Shown here: positions 49,585 through 58,047 of the stretch, in pieces | Numbering within the stretch: position 1 is the stretch's first letter | How the letters are laid out: each line of letters starts with the position of its first letter | Assembly (NCBI GenBank): GCA_039934035.1 | Contig: JBDTMZ010000050.1 | Coordinates: 1-64,000 of the forward strand | DNA: 64,000 nt | DNA from: Solibacter sp039934035 | GTDB taxonomy: Bacteria > Acidobacteriota > Terriglobia > Bryobacterales > Bryobacteraceae | Direction of reading: 5' to 3' | The notes under the pieces: model-generated | What the model saw: only the letters and a program-made list of their open reading frames with translations | Databases searched by the model: none | Told to the model about the DNA's origin: nothing | Translations under genes and position numbers: made by a program

Positions 49585-51383
49585 ACTCCGCTGCGCAGCA
49601 CTTCGCGAATCTTGCGATTCAATAGCTCCGCCGTGAACGGCTTCTGGATGAACGGCGTGTCCGCGCTCAGCATTCCCTGATCGATTACGCCGCTATCGGT
49701 GTAGCCAGACATGTACAACACCCGAACGTCGGGACGCGCCGCCTGCATCTGGCGCGCCAGTTCCGTACCGTTGACTTGCGGCATAACCACATCCGTCAAC
49801 AGCAGATCGAGCGGCCCTACCAGCGTGGCTGAGATGTTCATGGCCTGGTCGGCCGAATCCGCTTCGAACACCCGATAGCCCAGCCGAGTCAGTATCGTGC
49901 GCGTGAGCCCGCGCACCTGGGGATCGTCCTCCACCAGGAGCACGGTTTCGGTCGCCGGGACAACCACGTCCCCGTCGCCGGCGCGCACCAGTGCTTCCGC
50001 CGCGGCATCGATCGCGGGCAGGTAAATCTTGAAGACCGTGCCCCGCCCGAGTTCGGAATACACCAGGATCTCTCCGCCGTTCTGCTTGACGATGCCGTAC
50101 ACGATCGACAGTCCGAGCCCCGTCCCTTTGCCTTTCTCTTTCGTGGTGAAAAACGGCTCGAACAGTCGTAACTTGGTGGCGGCGTCCATTCCCATGCCGG
50201 TATCGCTCACGGCGAGCATGACGTAGCGTCCCGGCTGCACCCCGATGTGATGCCCGGCATAGGCGTCCGTCAGTTGGACCACCGAAGTTTCGATCGTAAG
50301 AATGCCGCCCTCCGGCATCGCATCGCGCGAATTCACCGCCAGATTCATAATCACCTGGTCGATGTGCGAGGGGTCCACTTTCACCGCCGGTAAGCCGGGG
50401 GCGAGGCGTAACTCCAACTGAACGTCTTCGCCGATAATGCGGCGCAGCATCTTATCGATTCCCTCGACGATCTCGTTCAGATCTACCACCCGGGGTACGG
50501 CCACCTGCCGCCGGCTGAAGGCCAGCAGTTGATTGGTGAGGGAAGACGCCCGCTCCGCGGCGTGGCGGATTTCCTCGGCATATTCCAGCGCGGCGGGGTT
50601 GAGCCGCAAATGCTCGCGCACCATCTCGTTGTAGCCCAGAATGACGGTGAGCAGATTATTGAAATCGTGCGCCACGCCCCCGGCCAGCCGGCCCACAGCC
50701 TCCATCTTCTGCGAATGCAGCAGCTGGTCTTCGAGTTCCAGGCGCTCGGCGGTACGGCGGAGCACGCGCTCCTCCAGTTCCTCGTTAATTCTATGAACTT
50801 CTTCTTCGGCGGCCCGCCGCTCGGAGATTTCGCGATTCAGCGAGTCGTTGACGCGCGCCAGTTGCGACGGGCTGGGCAGCGCGATCAAGCGGGGCATCAT
50901 CGGCAGCAGCATGACGAACGTCGCCAGGGAGGCTAACGCTGTGATCGCCTTGACCACTCCCTCCAGGCGGTACGTGGGGACCCAAACGGTAATCGCCCCC
51001 ATCAAATGGCTGCTGCCGCAGGCCAGAATGAAAAGCCCGAACGCAATGAAAATCCCTTGGAAACTGACGTCGCGCCGCCGCTTGACGAAATAAAAGAGCA
51101 GGAACGGGATGGCGTAATACGAAGCGGCAATCACCACGTCCGAGATCACGTTGAGCCAGAGCACCGCGGGATCCCAGTAGTAACACATGCCATGGGGCAT
51201 GAACTGCCGGCTTAAGAGTTCACGAAAGAATTGAGGCACAGACGATAACCCTTCCTGGTGCAAACCTCTGTCGATGGGGAAATCCGCTAACTGATCATCC
51301 CGGTTCTGTAAGAAAGCATACGTCCCAGGAGGTCCGTTCGCAATCCCTGTTCCGGCGCCTTGGTTTGCCAGCGTACTCCCCAT
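49581..51383 (-). CDS. Hybrid histidine kinase with ethylene-receptor-type sensor domain
   Basis: A 600-aa protein. Residues about 60-165 form a three-helix membrane domain like the ethylene-binding domain of plant ETR1. D82, Y89, I92, P93, I119, C122 and H126 match ETR1 D25, Y32, I35, P36, I62, C65 and H69 at identical spacing; C and H bind Cu(I) in ETR1. A coiled linker follows (NREISERRAAEEEVHRINEE), then a HisKA/HATPase with phospho-His 239 (LAGGVAHDFNNLLTVI), N-box (NLAVNSRDAMPEGG), SDTGMGM and GTGLGLSIV. A C-terminal receiver has LLVEDDPQVR, LLLTDVVMPQ (phospho-Asp) and IQKPF. There is no DNA-binding output. Its stop overlaps that of sppA by 4 bp; POT transporter gene divergent. An alternative start is near residue 62. 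Confidence 0.9.
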   Translation of the reverse strand: MGSTLANQGAGTGIANGPPGTYAFLQNRDDQLADFPIDRGLHQEGLSSVPQFFRELLSRQFMPHGMCYYWDPAVLWLNVISDVVIAASYYAIPFLLFYFVKRRRDVSFQGIFIAFGLFILACGSSHLMGAITVWVPTYRLEGVVKAITALASLATFVMLLPMMPRLIALPSPSQLARVNDSLNREISERRAAEEEVHRINEELEERVLRRTAERLELEDQLLHSQKMEAVGRLAGGVAHDFNNLLTVILGYNEMVREHLRLNPAALEYAEEIRHAAERASSLTNQLLAFSRRQVAVPRVVDLNEIVEGIDKMLRRIIGEDVQLELRLAPGLPAVKVDPSHIDQVIMNLAVNSRDAMPEGGILTIETSVVQLTDAYAGHHIGVQPGRYVMLAVSDTGMGMDAATKLRLFEPFFTTKEKGKGTGLGLSIVYGIVKQNGGEILVYSELGRGTVFKIYLPAIDAAAEALVRAGDGDVVVPATETVLLVEDDPQVRGLTRTILTRLGYRVFEADSADQAMNISATLVGPLDLLLTDVVMPQVNGTELARQMQAARPDVRVLYMSGYTDSGVIDQGMLSADTPFIQKPFTAELLNRKIREVLRSGV

Positions 51384-51411
51384 CCGTTACACTGGCGTTG
51401 CCGGATAACCT

Positions 51412-52920
51412 ATGGCAACTCCCCACGACCCCGCCGCATCGCTAGCCGCCGCTCGCGCGGACAAGAGTTTTTTTGGCCACCCGCGCGGGCTGGCGACCTT
51501 GTTTTTCACCGAGATGTGGGAGCGTTTCAGCTATTACGGCATGCGCGCCATCCTCATCTATTACCTCACGACAAGCGTGGCAAAAGGAGGTTTGGGATTC
51601 GCCGATTCCAAGGCCGGGGCGGTCTACGGGCTTTACGCATCCATGGTTTATCTGATGTGCCTGGCCGGCGGCTGGGTGGCAGATCGCGTCGTGGGACAGC
51701 GCCGCGCCGTGCTGATGGGCGGCATCCTGATCTCCGCCGGCGAGTTCTGCCTGGTGATGCCCAGCGAGGCTTCCTTCTATCTCGGACTGGTCCTGCTGGT
51801 CTGCGGCACCGGGCTGCTCAAAGGCAACGTCAGCACCATCGTGGGACAGCTCTACGCACAGGGCGACCCGCGCCGCGATTCCGGATTCTCCATCTTCTAC
51901 ATGGGCATCAATCTGGGCGCCCTCATCTCGCCCCTGATCTGCGGCTGGATCGGCGAGCACTATGGGTGGCGGCTCGGCTTCGGCGTGGCGGGCGTGGCCA
52001 TGCTCGCGGGGCTGGTGCAATACGTCATCACCAGCCATCACCTGGGGTCCGCCGGACTGCATCCCGCGTCCACGGGAGATCCCGAACGCGACCTGCGCGA
52101 AAAGAAGAGCGCCCTCCGCGCGCTGGGAATTGGCGCCGCGATAGTGGCGCTGCTGGCCGCGCTCGGCCTCAGCGGAGTGGTCGAAATCAGCGCCACCATG
52201 CTCTCCAACGCGCAAGGCTGGCTGCTGCTACTGATCTCCGCGGCGGTGTTCTCTTGGCTGATTTTTCTGGGTGAATGGACCCCGATCGAGCGCAAACGCA
52301 GCGCGGCGATCCTGGTGCTGTTCATCGCCTCCGCACTCTTCTGGGCGGCCTTCGAACAGGCCGGCAGTTCCCTGAGCCTGTTCGCGGAACGCGGCACCAA
52401 TTGTACGATGTTCGGCTATGCCTTTCCCGCCAGTTGGTTTCAAACCGTGCAGCCCGTATTCGTGGTCGCACTGGCGCCCGTCTTCGCGTGGCTCTGGCTG
52501 GCGATGGGGCGGCGCGAGCCTTCCAGCCCCGCCAAATTCGCCCTCGGACTATTGTTCGGCGGCCTGGCCTTCCTGATCCTGGTGCCCGCGGCGCGCCATG
52601 TCCTGGCCGGAGACAAGGTGTCGCCGTTCTGGCTGACCGGCACCTACCTTCTGCAAACGCTCGGTGAATTGTGCCTGAGTCCGGTGGGTTTGAGCTCCAT
52701 GACCAAACTCGCGCCGGAACGCGCCGCCGGCTTCATGATGGGAATCTGGTTCCTCTCCACCAGCATCGGAAACTGGCTGGCGGGAGAAGCCGCCAGCGTC
52801 TATAGCACCATGCCGCTGCCCACCCTGTTCGGCTCGGTAGCGGCCTTCAGCATCCTGGCGGCAGTGGCGCTGTTTCTGTTGATCAAGCCCACGGTGCGGC
52901 TTATGCAGGGCGTGAAATAG
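51412..52920 (+). CDS. POT/PTR-family proton-dependent oligopeptide transporter
   Basis: A 502-aa MFS protein. LATLFFTEMWERFSYYGMRA carries the ExxERFxYYG motif of the POT family (proton coupling and peptide binding). Helix 5 region GNVSTIVGQLYAQGDPRRDS and MGINLGALISPLICGWIGEH are also signature-like. About 12-14 helices are predicted by eye, with LASVYSTMPLPTLFG-like sequence in the last loop. It imports di- and tripeptides with protons. Only 28 bp separates it from the divergent kinase gene, so a shared control region is very short. Confidence 0.93.
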   Translation: MATPHDPAASLAAARADKSFFGHPRGLATLFFTEMWERFSYYGMRAILIYYLTTSVAKGGLGFADSKAGAVYGLYASMVYLMCLAGGWVADRVVGQRRAVLMGGILISAGEFCLVMPSEASFYLGLVLLVCGTGLLKGNVSTIVGQLYAQGDPRRDSGFSIFYMGINLGALISPLICGWIGEHYGWRLGFGVAGVAMLAGLVQYVITSHHLGSAGLHPASTGDPERDLREKKSALRALGIGAAIVALLAALGLSGVVEISATMLSNAQGWLLLLISAAVFSWLIFLGEWTPIERKRSAAILVLFIASALFWAAFEQAGSSLSLFAERGTNCTMFGYAFPASWFQTVQPVFVVALAPVFAWLWLAMGRREPSSPAKFALGLLFGGLAFLILVPAARHVLAGDKVSPFWLTGTYLLQTLGELCLSPVGLSSMTKLAPERAAGFMMGIWFLSTSIGNWLAGEAASVYSTMPLPTLFGSVAAFSILAAVALFLLIKPTVRLMQGVK

Positions 52921-52926
52921 CGGAGG

Positions 52927-54051
52927 CTAGACGGGGGTCGTGGTGGTGCTGGTATTGGCGCCAAGCATGACCAGGCCGCGTGTTTCCGCTTCCCCCTTGG
53001 TCATGCGTTTCTCCAGGCAGCAGCCGCCCTTCCACCATTGCGGGCGATTGGCCCAGATCTCGCGGATCGGCGCTTCCTTGATGTTGCCCACCGCCGGCAT
53101 GCCGTAGCAGCTCAGTACATCGCCGTTCGGCATCACCTGAATCGTTGTCAGCGCGGAGCAGATCGGGTGCTTCAGGTGCGCAGTGTGCTGTTGCACCGAA
53201 ACGCGCATCGAATCCGGGTCGCCGAAGTACGGAATCATCGTCTCCAATTGCTGGAAGCTGTTACGGATCGGCAAGCCCTGCTTCTTCAATGCGATCAGTC
53301 CGCGCACCGCGGCTACCGCTCGCGAGGTGTCATCCGGCCAGTTTTCGCTGGTCTCGAACCAGCGCGAATCTTCCGGCGTATTGTAGTTCTGCTCCACCGC
53401 CTGGTAGAAGATTTCCATCCCGTTCTGGGCCGCGAACTTCGCCACATTGCCCACATCGTGCAGGTTCTGGCGCATCACCACCGTCTTCAGGCGGATGATG
53501 TACGAAAGCGATTTCTCGCTGCGCAGGCGCTTCAGCGTCTCCAGCGTGCGCGTCGTCTTCTCCCAGAAATTCTCCCGCCCCCGGATCACCGTGTGCGCCT
53601 CGCCCACTCCGTCCAGGGACACCGTGATGCGGCTGGGATTGGCCAGCGCCGCGCGTTCAATCCGGCTCTGATCGTCCCAGTACCCGTGCGTCAGGATTTC
53701 GGCAAACAATCCCACCGAGGCCGCGTGGGCCAGCACGTCCGGCGTATGCGGCCGCAACAGGGCTTCGCCGCCGCTGAAGAAGATGTGTACCGGACCCAGC
53801 CACGCGCGCATCTCGTCCAACGTAGCTTTATATTGCTCGAGCGTGGGCGTGTCGTCCTTGCCCTTGTTTTTCCAGATGTCGCAGTGCACGCACTTGGCGT
53901 TGCACAGGTTAGTCATCAGGAAGCCGATATCGGTAGGCCGGCAGTTGTCGGCCCAGCGACCACCGGAAACGGTGCGCAGACGATAATTCGCAGCGGTATA
54001 AACGCGCCGGTATGCGTCCCCAAGTTTTAGACGTTCAGACCGTGCGCCCAT
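52927..54051 (-). CDS. Radical SAM protein with SPASM-like C-terminus
   Basis: A 374-aa protein. MTNLCNAKCVHCDIWKNKGK has the CxxxCxxC motif for the [4Fe-4S]-SAM cluster; HIFFSGGEALLRP is the GGE motif binding SAM. Near the C-terminus Cys residues in HPICSALTT, VLSCYGMPAVGNIKEAPIRE and KGGCCLEKRM fit a SPASM auxiliary-cluster domain. Such enzymes modify peptides, sugars or cofactors; the exact reaction cannot be inferred. It has GGAGAAG before the ATG. It is divergent from the heptose operon, separated by about 150 bp, so a shared pathway is possible but unproven. Confidence 0.88.
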   Translation of the reverse strand: MGARSERLKLGDAYRRVYTAANYRLRTVSGGRWADNCRPTDIGFLMTNLCNAKCVHCDIWKNKGKDDTPTLEQYKATLDEMRAWLGPVHIFFSGGEALLRPHTPDVLAHAASVGLFAEILTHGYWDDQSRIERAALANPSRITVSLDGVGEAHTVIRGRENFWEKTTRTLETLKRLRSEKSLSYIIRLKTVVMRQNLHDVGNVAKFAAQNGMEIFYQAVEQNYNTPEDSRWFETSENWPDDTSRAVAAVRGLIALKKQGLPIRNSFQQLETMIPYFGDPDSMRVSVQQHTAHLKHPICSALTTIQVMPNGDVLSCYGMPAVGNIKEAPIREIWANRPQWWKGGCCLEKRMTKGEAETRGLVMLGANTSTTTTPV

Positions 54052-54199
54052 GACACTTCTCCAGGTAAGACATCAGACAGGACAAACTCTACCCAGGGTA
54101 AGCTTTCCGTAGGACAAAACTCAAGCTGACCATTTGGTAACACGTACTAGTTCACCACCTCCGGGGGCGCTACAATGCATTTTGACCCCAAAAATTGTA

Positions 54200-55174
54200 G
54201 TGCGCGCGGCCATTGCCGGCTGCGGCTTCATCGGGCAGAAACGCGCCGCCGCGCTACCGCCAGGAAGCGTGGCGGTATGCTGCGACCCTGACCCCGTCCG
54301 CGCCTCCCAATTAGCTGACAAGTATGGAGCTTTGGCCTCCACGGACTGGCGCTCCGCGGTCACCCGCGACGATATCGACGCCGTATTTGTGGCCGCTACC
54401 CACGACCAGCTTGCGCCCGTGGCCGCCGCCGCCGCCGGTGCCGGAAAACACGTACTCATCGAAAAGCCCGGCGCCTGCCGCGCCGCCGATCTCGATACCG
54501 TCGCTGCCGCCGCCCACCGCACCGGCGCGCTGGTGCGCATCGGGTTCAATCATCGCTATCACCGGGCTTTTCGCCAGGCGCGCGAAATCTTCGAGAGCGG
54601 CGCCTTGGGCGAGATGATGTTCATTCGCGCCCGCTACGGCCATGGCGGCCGACCCGGCTACGATCGCGAATGGCGCGCCAATCCGGCCCTCTCCGGAGGC
54701 GGCGAACTGATCGATCAGGGCGCGCACCTCATCGACCTCTCCCGCTGGTTTCTGGGCGATTTCCCCGACGTGCGCGGCAGCGCCCGCACCTATTTCTGGG
54801 ACATGCCGGTGGAGGACAATGGCTTCCTGCTGCTCGAGACCGCGCGCGGTCAGGTGGCGTTTTTGCACGCCAGTTGGACCGAGTGGAAGAACCTGTTCTG
54901 CTTCGAAATCGCGGGCCGCACCGGCAAGCTGGAAATCAACGGCCTGGGCGGCAGTTACGGAACGGAGCGCCTCGCCTGGTACAAAATGTCGCCTGAGATG
55001 GGACCGCCCGAAACCCTCGCCTGGGAGTATCCGATGGCGGACGATTCCTGGCAAATGGAAAACGCCGCCTTTCTGGAAGACATCCGCCTCGGCCGCCAGC
55101 CCGATCCCGGAATTGCCGACGCGCAGGCCATGCTGCGCGTGATTGAAACGGTCTACAGCAGGAAAACGTCATGA
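54200..55174 (+). CDS. Gfo/Idh/MocA-family sugar oxidoreductase
   Basis: A 324-aa NAD(P)-dependent dehydrogenase. RAAIAGCGFIGQKRAAAL is the nucleotide-binding GxGxxG strand-turn-helix, GKHVLIEKPGACRAADLDTV holds the conserved EKP lysine, and GGGELIDQGAHLIDLSRWFL contains the GGGxxxDxGxHxxD substrate and proton-relay motif. It oxidises or reduces a sugar or nucleotide sugar. GTG 54200 is preferred as the fold starts there; open frame extends to 54134 with no good start. ATGA overlap with the heptose kinase gene indicates it acts in the same pathway, for example altering GDP-heptose or its acceptor. Confidence 0.88.
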   Translation: MRAAIAGCGFIGQKRAAALPPGSVAVCCDPDPVRASQLADKYGALASTDWRSAVTRDDIDAVFVAATHDQLAPVAAAAAGAGKHVLIEKPGACRAADLDTVAAAAHRTGALVRIGFNHRYHRAFRQAREIFESGALGEMMFIRARYGHGGRPGYDREWRANPALSGGGELIDQGAHLIDLSRWFLGDFPDVRGSARTYFWDMPVEDNGFLLLETARGQVAFLHASWTEWKNLFCFEIAGRTGKLEINGLGGSYGTERLAWYKMSPEMGPPETLAWEYPMADDSWQMENAAFLEDIRLGRQPDPGIADAQAMLRVIETVYSRKTS

Positions 55175-56154
55175 TCATCACCCGCAGCCCGCTGCGGATT
55201 TCACTCGGAGGCGGCGGCACCGATCTGCCCTCCTACTATCGCGAACACGGCGGCTTTGTGCTTTCCGCCGCCATCGATAAGTACGTCTACATCACGCTGC
55301 ACGAAACCTTCCAGCCGGAATTCCTCATCAAGTATTCGGCCACCGAAGTGGTGCAGACGGTCGACGAAATCAAGCACCCGATTATTCGCGAAGCGCTCCG
55401 CATGGTGGCCCTGAGCGCGCCCCATTTGGAGATCGTCAGCCTCTCCGACATTCCGGCCGGGACCGGTCTGGGTTCGTCGGGCAGTTTCACGGTGGCGCTG
55501 TTGCGCGCGCTGCACACCCTCAATAAGGAATTCGTGCCGCGCTCCGTCTTGGCCGAGCAGGCCTGCAAGATTGAGATCGATATCCTCGGCGAACCGATCG
55601 GCAAGCAGGATCAGTACATCTCCTCCTTCGGTGGGATTACCGCCTTCGAATTCCGCCAGGATGATTCGGTGGATGTCACGCCGCTGCAGATCTCCAAGGA
55701 GACGCTGTACAACCTGGAGGACAATCTGCTGCTGTTCTTCACGGGCTTCACGCGGTCCGCCTCCGCCATCCTGGCCGAGCAGGACCGGAAGACGCGCGGC
55801 GGCGACAGCGGCATGATCGAACACCTGCACCTGATCAAACAGTACGGCTACGAGATTAAGTCCGCGCTCGAAGAGGGCGACCTCCGGCGCTTTGCCGGCA
55901 TCATGCACCAGCATTGGGAACGCAAGAAATACCGCTCGAAAGCGATGACCAATTCCACCATCGACAGCCTCTACGACCTGGCGCGCGCCCACGGCGCGGT
56001 GGGCGGAAAACTGATCGGCGCCGGCGGCGGCGGGTTCCTCATGTTTTATACCGAAGACAAGACCCGGTTGCGCCACGCCATGCTGGACGCGGGGCTGCGG
56101 GAAGTGCGTATGCGATTCGATTTCGAAGGTACGCAACTGGTCACGCGGTCGTAA
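55171..56154 (+). CDS. hddA: D-glycero-alpha-D-manno-heptose 7-phosphate kinase
   Basis: A 327-aa GHMP kinase. MIITRSPLRISLGGGGTDLP is the start, IPAGTGLGSSGSFTVALLRA the ATP-binding P-loop-like motif, and GAVGGKLIGAGGGGFLMF the third GHMP motif. The combination matches HddA, which phosphorylates C1 of D-glycero-D-manno-heptose 7-phosphate to give the alpha-1,7-bisphosphate. Neighbouring gmhA, gmhB and hddC-type genes support this over other GHMP kinases. ATGA overlap with the oxidoreductase, and the stop is directly followed by the next ATG. Confidence 0.9.
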   Translation: MIITRSPLRISLGGGGTDLPSYYREHGGFVLSAAIDKYVYITLHETFQPEFLIKYSATEVVQTVDEIKHPIIREALRMVALSAPHLEIVSLSDIPAGTGLGSSGSFTVALLRALHTLNKEFVPRSVLAEQACKIEIDILGEPIGKQDQYISSFGGITAFEFRQDDSVDVTPLQISKETLYNLEDNLLLFFTGFTRSASAILAEQDRKTRGGDSGMIEHLHLIKQYGYEIKSALEEGDLRRFAGIMHQHWERKKYRSKAMTNSTIDSLYDLARAHGAVGGKLIGAGGGGFLMFYTEDKTRLRHAMLDAGLREVRMRFDFEGTQLVTRS

Positions 56155-56850
56155 ATGCTGCCGCCTGTCGCCATCCTCGCCGGTGGATTGGCAACCCGCC
56201 TGCGGCCCGTCACCGAAACCATCCCCAAGGCCCTCATCGAAGTGGCGGGCGAGCCGTTCCTGGCGCATCAACTGCGCCTGCTGCGCACCAACGGCTTCCA
56301 GCGTGTCGTGATGCTGGTGGGCTACCTGGGAGAGCAGATTCAGGCGTTCGCCGGAGACGGGCGCAATTTCGGACTCGCCGTGGAATATGTGTTCGACGGC
56401 CCGCGCCTGCTCGGCACCGCCGGCGCTTTGAAGCGCGCCCTACCCATGCTGGGAGAGGAGTTCGCCGTGATTTATGGCGATAGCTACCTGCGCTGCGATT
56501 ATGCCGCGGCGTTGGACGCGTTCCGGAAATCGGGCAAGCTGGGACTGATGACGGTGTACCGCAACGAAGGCCTGTGGGACACCAGCAATGTGGAGTTCAC
56601 GGCCGGCCGGATCGCGGTTTATGACAAAGCGAGCCGCACCCCCGCCATGCGGCATATCGATTACGGCCTGGGCGCTTTTCGCGCGCCCGCCTTCGATGAC
56701 GTGCCGGACGGCGTACCCTATGATTTAGCCGCGGTGTATCGGGACCTGCTGCGGCGCGGCGAACTGGCGGCCTGGGAATCGCCCGAGCGATTCTACGAGA
56801 TCGGCTCGCTGGCAGGCATCGCAGATCTGGAGAGGTTTCTCAGAGCATGA
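56155..56850 (+). CDS. hddC: D-glycero-alpha-D-manno-heptose 1-phosphate guanylyltransferase
   Basis: A 231-aa nucleotidyltransferase: VAILAGGLATRLRPVTETIP (NTP-binding GGxxTRLxPxT), FDGPRLLGTAGALKRALPML and FAVIYGDSYLRCDY (GDS, metal-binding). It fits HddC, which makes GDP-D-glycero-alpha-D-manno-heptose from heptose-1-phosphate. The nucleotide (GDP rather than ADP) is assigned from pathway context. It begins immediately after the hddA TAA, with no gap, and its stop overlaps the next ATG (ATGA). Confidence 0.88.
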   Translation: MLPPVAILAGGLATRLRPVTETIPKALIEVAGEPFLAHQLRLLRTNGFQRVVMLVGYLGEQIQAFAGDGRNFGLAVEYVFDGPRLLGTAGALKRALPMLGEEFAVIYGDSYLRCDYAAALDAFRKSGKLGLMTVYRNEGLWDTSNVEFTAGRIAVYDKASRTPAMRHIDYGLGAFRAPAFDDVPDGVPYDLAAVYRDLLRRGELAAWESPERFYEIGSLAGIADLERFLRA

Positions 56851-57443
56851 CGTTTAGCGAACAGTTCCTGGCCGAAGCCGGGCAGATCCTACAGCAGATC
56901 GATGTCGCGGCGGTGGAGCGCATGGCGGCCACCCTGGCCGGGTGCCGGGCTGCCGGTGGCCGCCTCTTCATTCTGGGCGTAGGCGGCAGCGCGGCCAACG
57001 CTTCCCACGCCGTCAATGATTTCCGCAAAATCTGCGGCATGGAAGCCTACGCACCCACCGATAACGTGAGCGAGTTGACCGCGCGCACCAATGACGAAGG
57101 CTGGGCGAGCGTGTTCGAAGCGTGGCTGCGCGTCAGCCGTCTGCGCGCCGATGACGCCCTGCTGGTGTTTTCCGTGGGCGGCGGCAATCTGGAACAGGGC
57201 GTGAGTCCGAATCTGGTGGCAGCCGTGCAATACGCGAAATCCATCGGCGCCAAAATCACCGGCATTGTCGGGCGCGATGGCGGGTACACCGCTGCGCATG
57301 CCGATGCCTGCGTGATTGTGCCGACCGTGAACGCGAAGCACGTCACGCCGCACGCAGAGGCCTTTCAGGCCGTGATCTGGCACCTGCTGGTCACCCATCC
57401 GGCGTTGAAGGTGGCAGAGACCAAATGGGAATCGATACGGTGA
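56847..57443 (+). CDS. gmhA: Sedoheptulose 7-phosphate isomerase (SIS domain)
   Basis: A 198-aa SIS-domain protein. RLFILGVGGSAANASHAVND is the GmhA phosphosugar loop (GxGGSAAxxxH), and NAKHVTPHAEAFQAVIWHLL matches the C-terminal helix with the catalytic Glu/His area. It converts sedoheptulose 7-phosphate to D-glycero-D-manno-heptose 7-phosphate, the first step of heptose synthesis. It is placed before gmhB with overlap and after hddC, so the operon encodes all four steps. Confidence 0.9.
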   Translation: MTFSEQFLAEAGQILQQIDVAAVERMAATLAGCRAAGGRLFILGVGGSAANASHAVNDFRKICGMEAYAPTDNVSELTARTNDEGWASVFEAWLRVSRLRADDALLVFSVGGGNLEQGVSPNLVAAVQYAKSIGAKITGIVGRDGGYTAAHADACVIVPTVNAKHVTPHAEAFQAVIWHLLVTHPALKVAETKWESIR

Positions 57444-57967
57444 AGGCCGTCTTTCTCGATCGCGACGGCGTACTCAACGTCATGTACTACACGAACGGCG
57501 TACCGCGTCCGCCGGATGGCCTCCGCGAGTTGGTGATTTATCCCGACGTGCCGGATGCGCTGCGGCGTCTCAAGGAAGCGGGCTATCTGCTGCTGGTGGT
57601 CACCAATCAGCCGGATGTGGCGCGCGGCGTGACCAGCATGGAGTTGGTGAACGAAATCAACGTGGCCATGGCGGCCACCCTGCCGCTGGACGATTTCCTC
57701 GTATGCGCGCACGATAATGCGCACGGCTGCAATTGCCGCAAGCCGAAGCCTGGCATGGTGCTCGAAGGGGCGGCGCGCTACCACGTGGACCTGGCGCGCA
57801 GTTTCATGGTGGGCGATCGCTGGCGCGATATCGATTGCGGCACCGCCGCGGGCGTGCGCACCGTGCTGATCGATCGCGGCCACAAAGAGCAGGCGCCACA
57901 AAAGGCTCCAGATTTCGTCACGGATTCGCTGGCTGGCGCCGCCGCTTGGATTTTGAAGCAAGCGTAG
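57425..57967 (+). CDS. gmhB: D-glycero-D-manno-heptose 1,7-bisphosphate 7-phosphatase
   Basis: A 180-aa HAD phosphatase of the histidinol-phosphate/GmhB group. VKAVFLDRDGVLNVMYY gives the DxD nucleophile motif, LVVTNQPDVARG motif II, and CAHDNAHGCNCRKPKPGMVL the Zn-binding Cys/His loop plus motif III Lys. FMVGDRWRDIDCGTAAGV is motif IV. It removes the 7-phosphate before nucleotide activation. ATG 57425 overlaps gmhA by 19 bp; GTG 57440, with a GTGA overlap and starting directly at VKAVFLDRDG, is an equally plausible start. Last gene of the operon; no clear terminator seen in the 80 bp that follow. Confidence 0.9.
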   Translation: MGIDTVKAVFLDRDGVLNVMYYTNGVPRPPDGLRELVIYPDVPDALRRLKEAGYLLLVVTNQPDVARGVTSMELVNEINVAMAATLPLDDFLVCAHDNAHGCNCRKPKPGMVLEGAARYHVDLARSFMVGDRWRDIDCGTAAGVRTVLIDRGHKEQAPQKAPDFVTDSLAGAAAWILKQA

Positions 57968-58047
57968 GTTACGCCTGGTCGTCATTCACCCCCATCGCGC
58001 GAAAACAACGTTATTCTCGCTCGCGACTGTCCGTGACGCGAGGATGT

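Noticed and set aside
54171..54176. TACAAT as -10 of the heptose operon
   Set aside because: The hexamer is good but no acceptable -35 lies at 16-18 bp, so I do not list it as a promoter.
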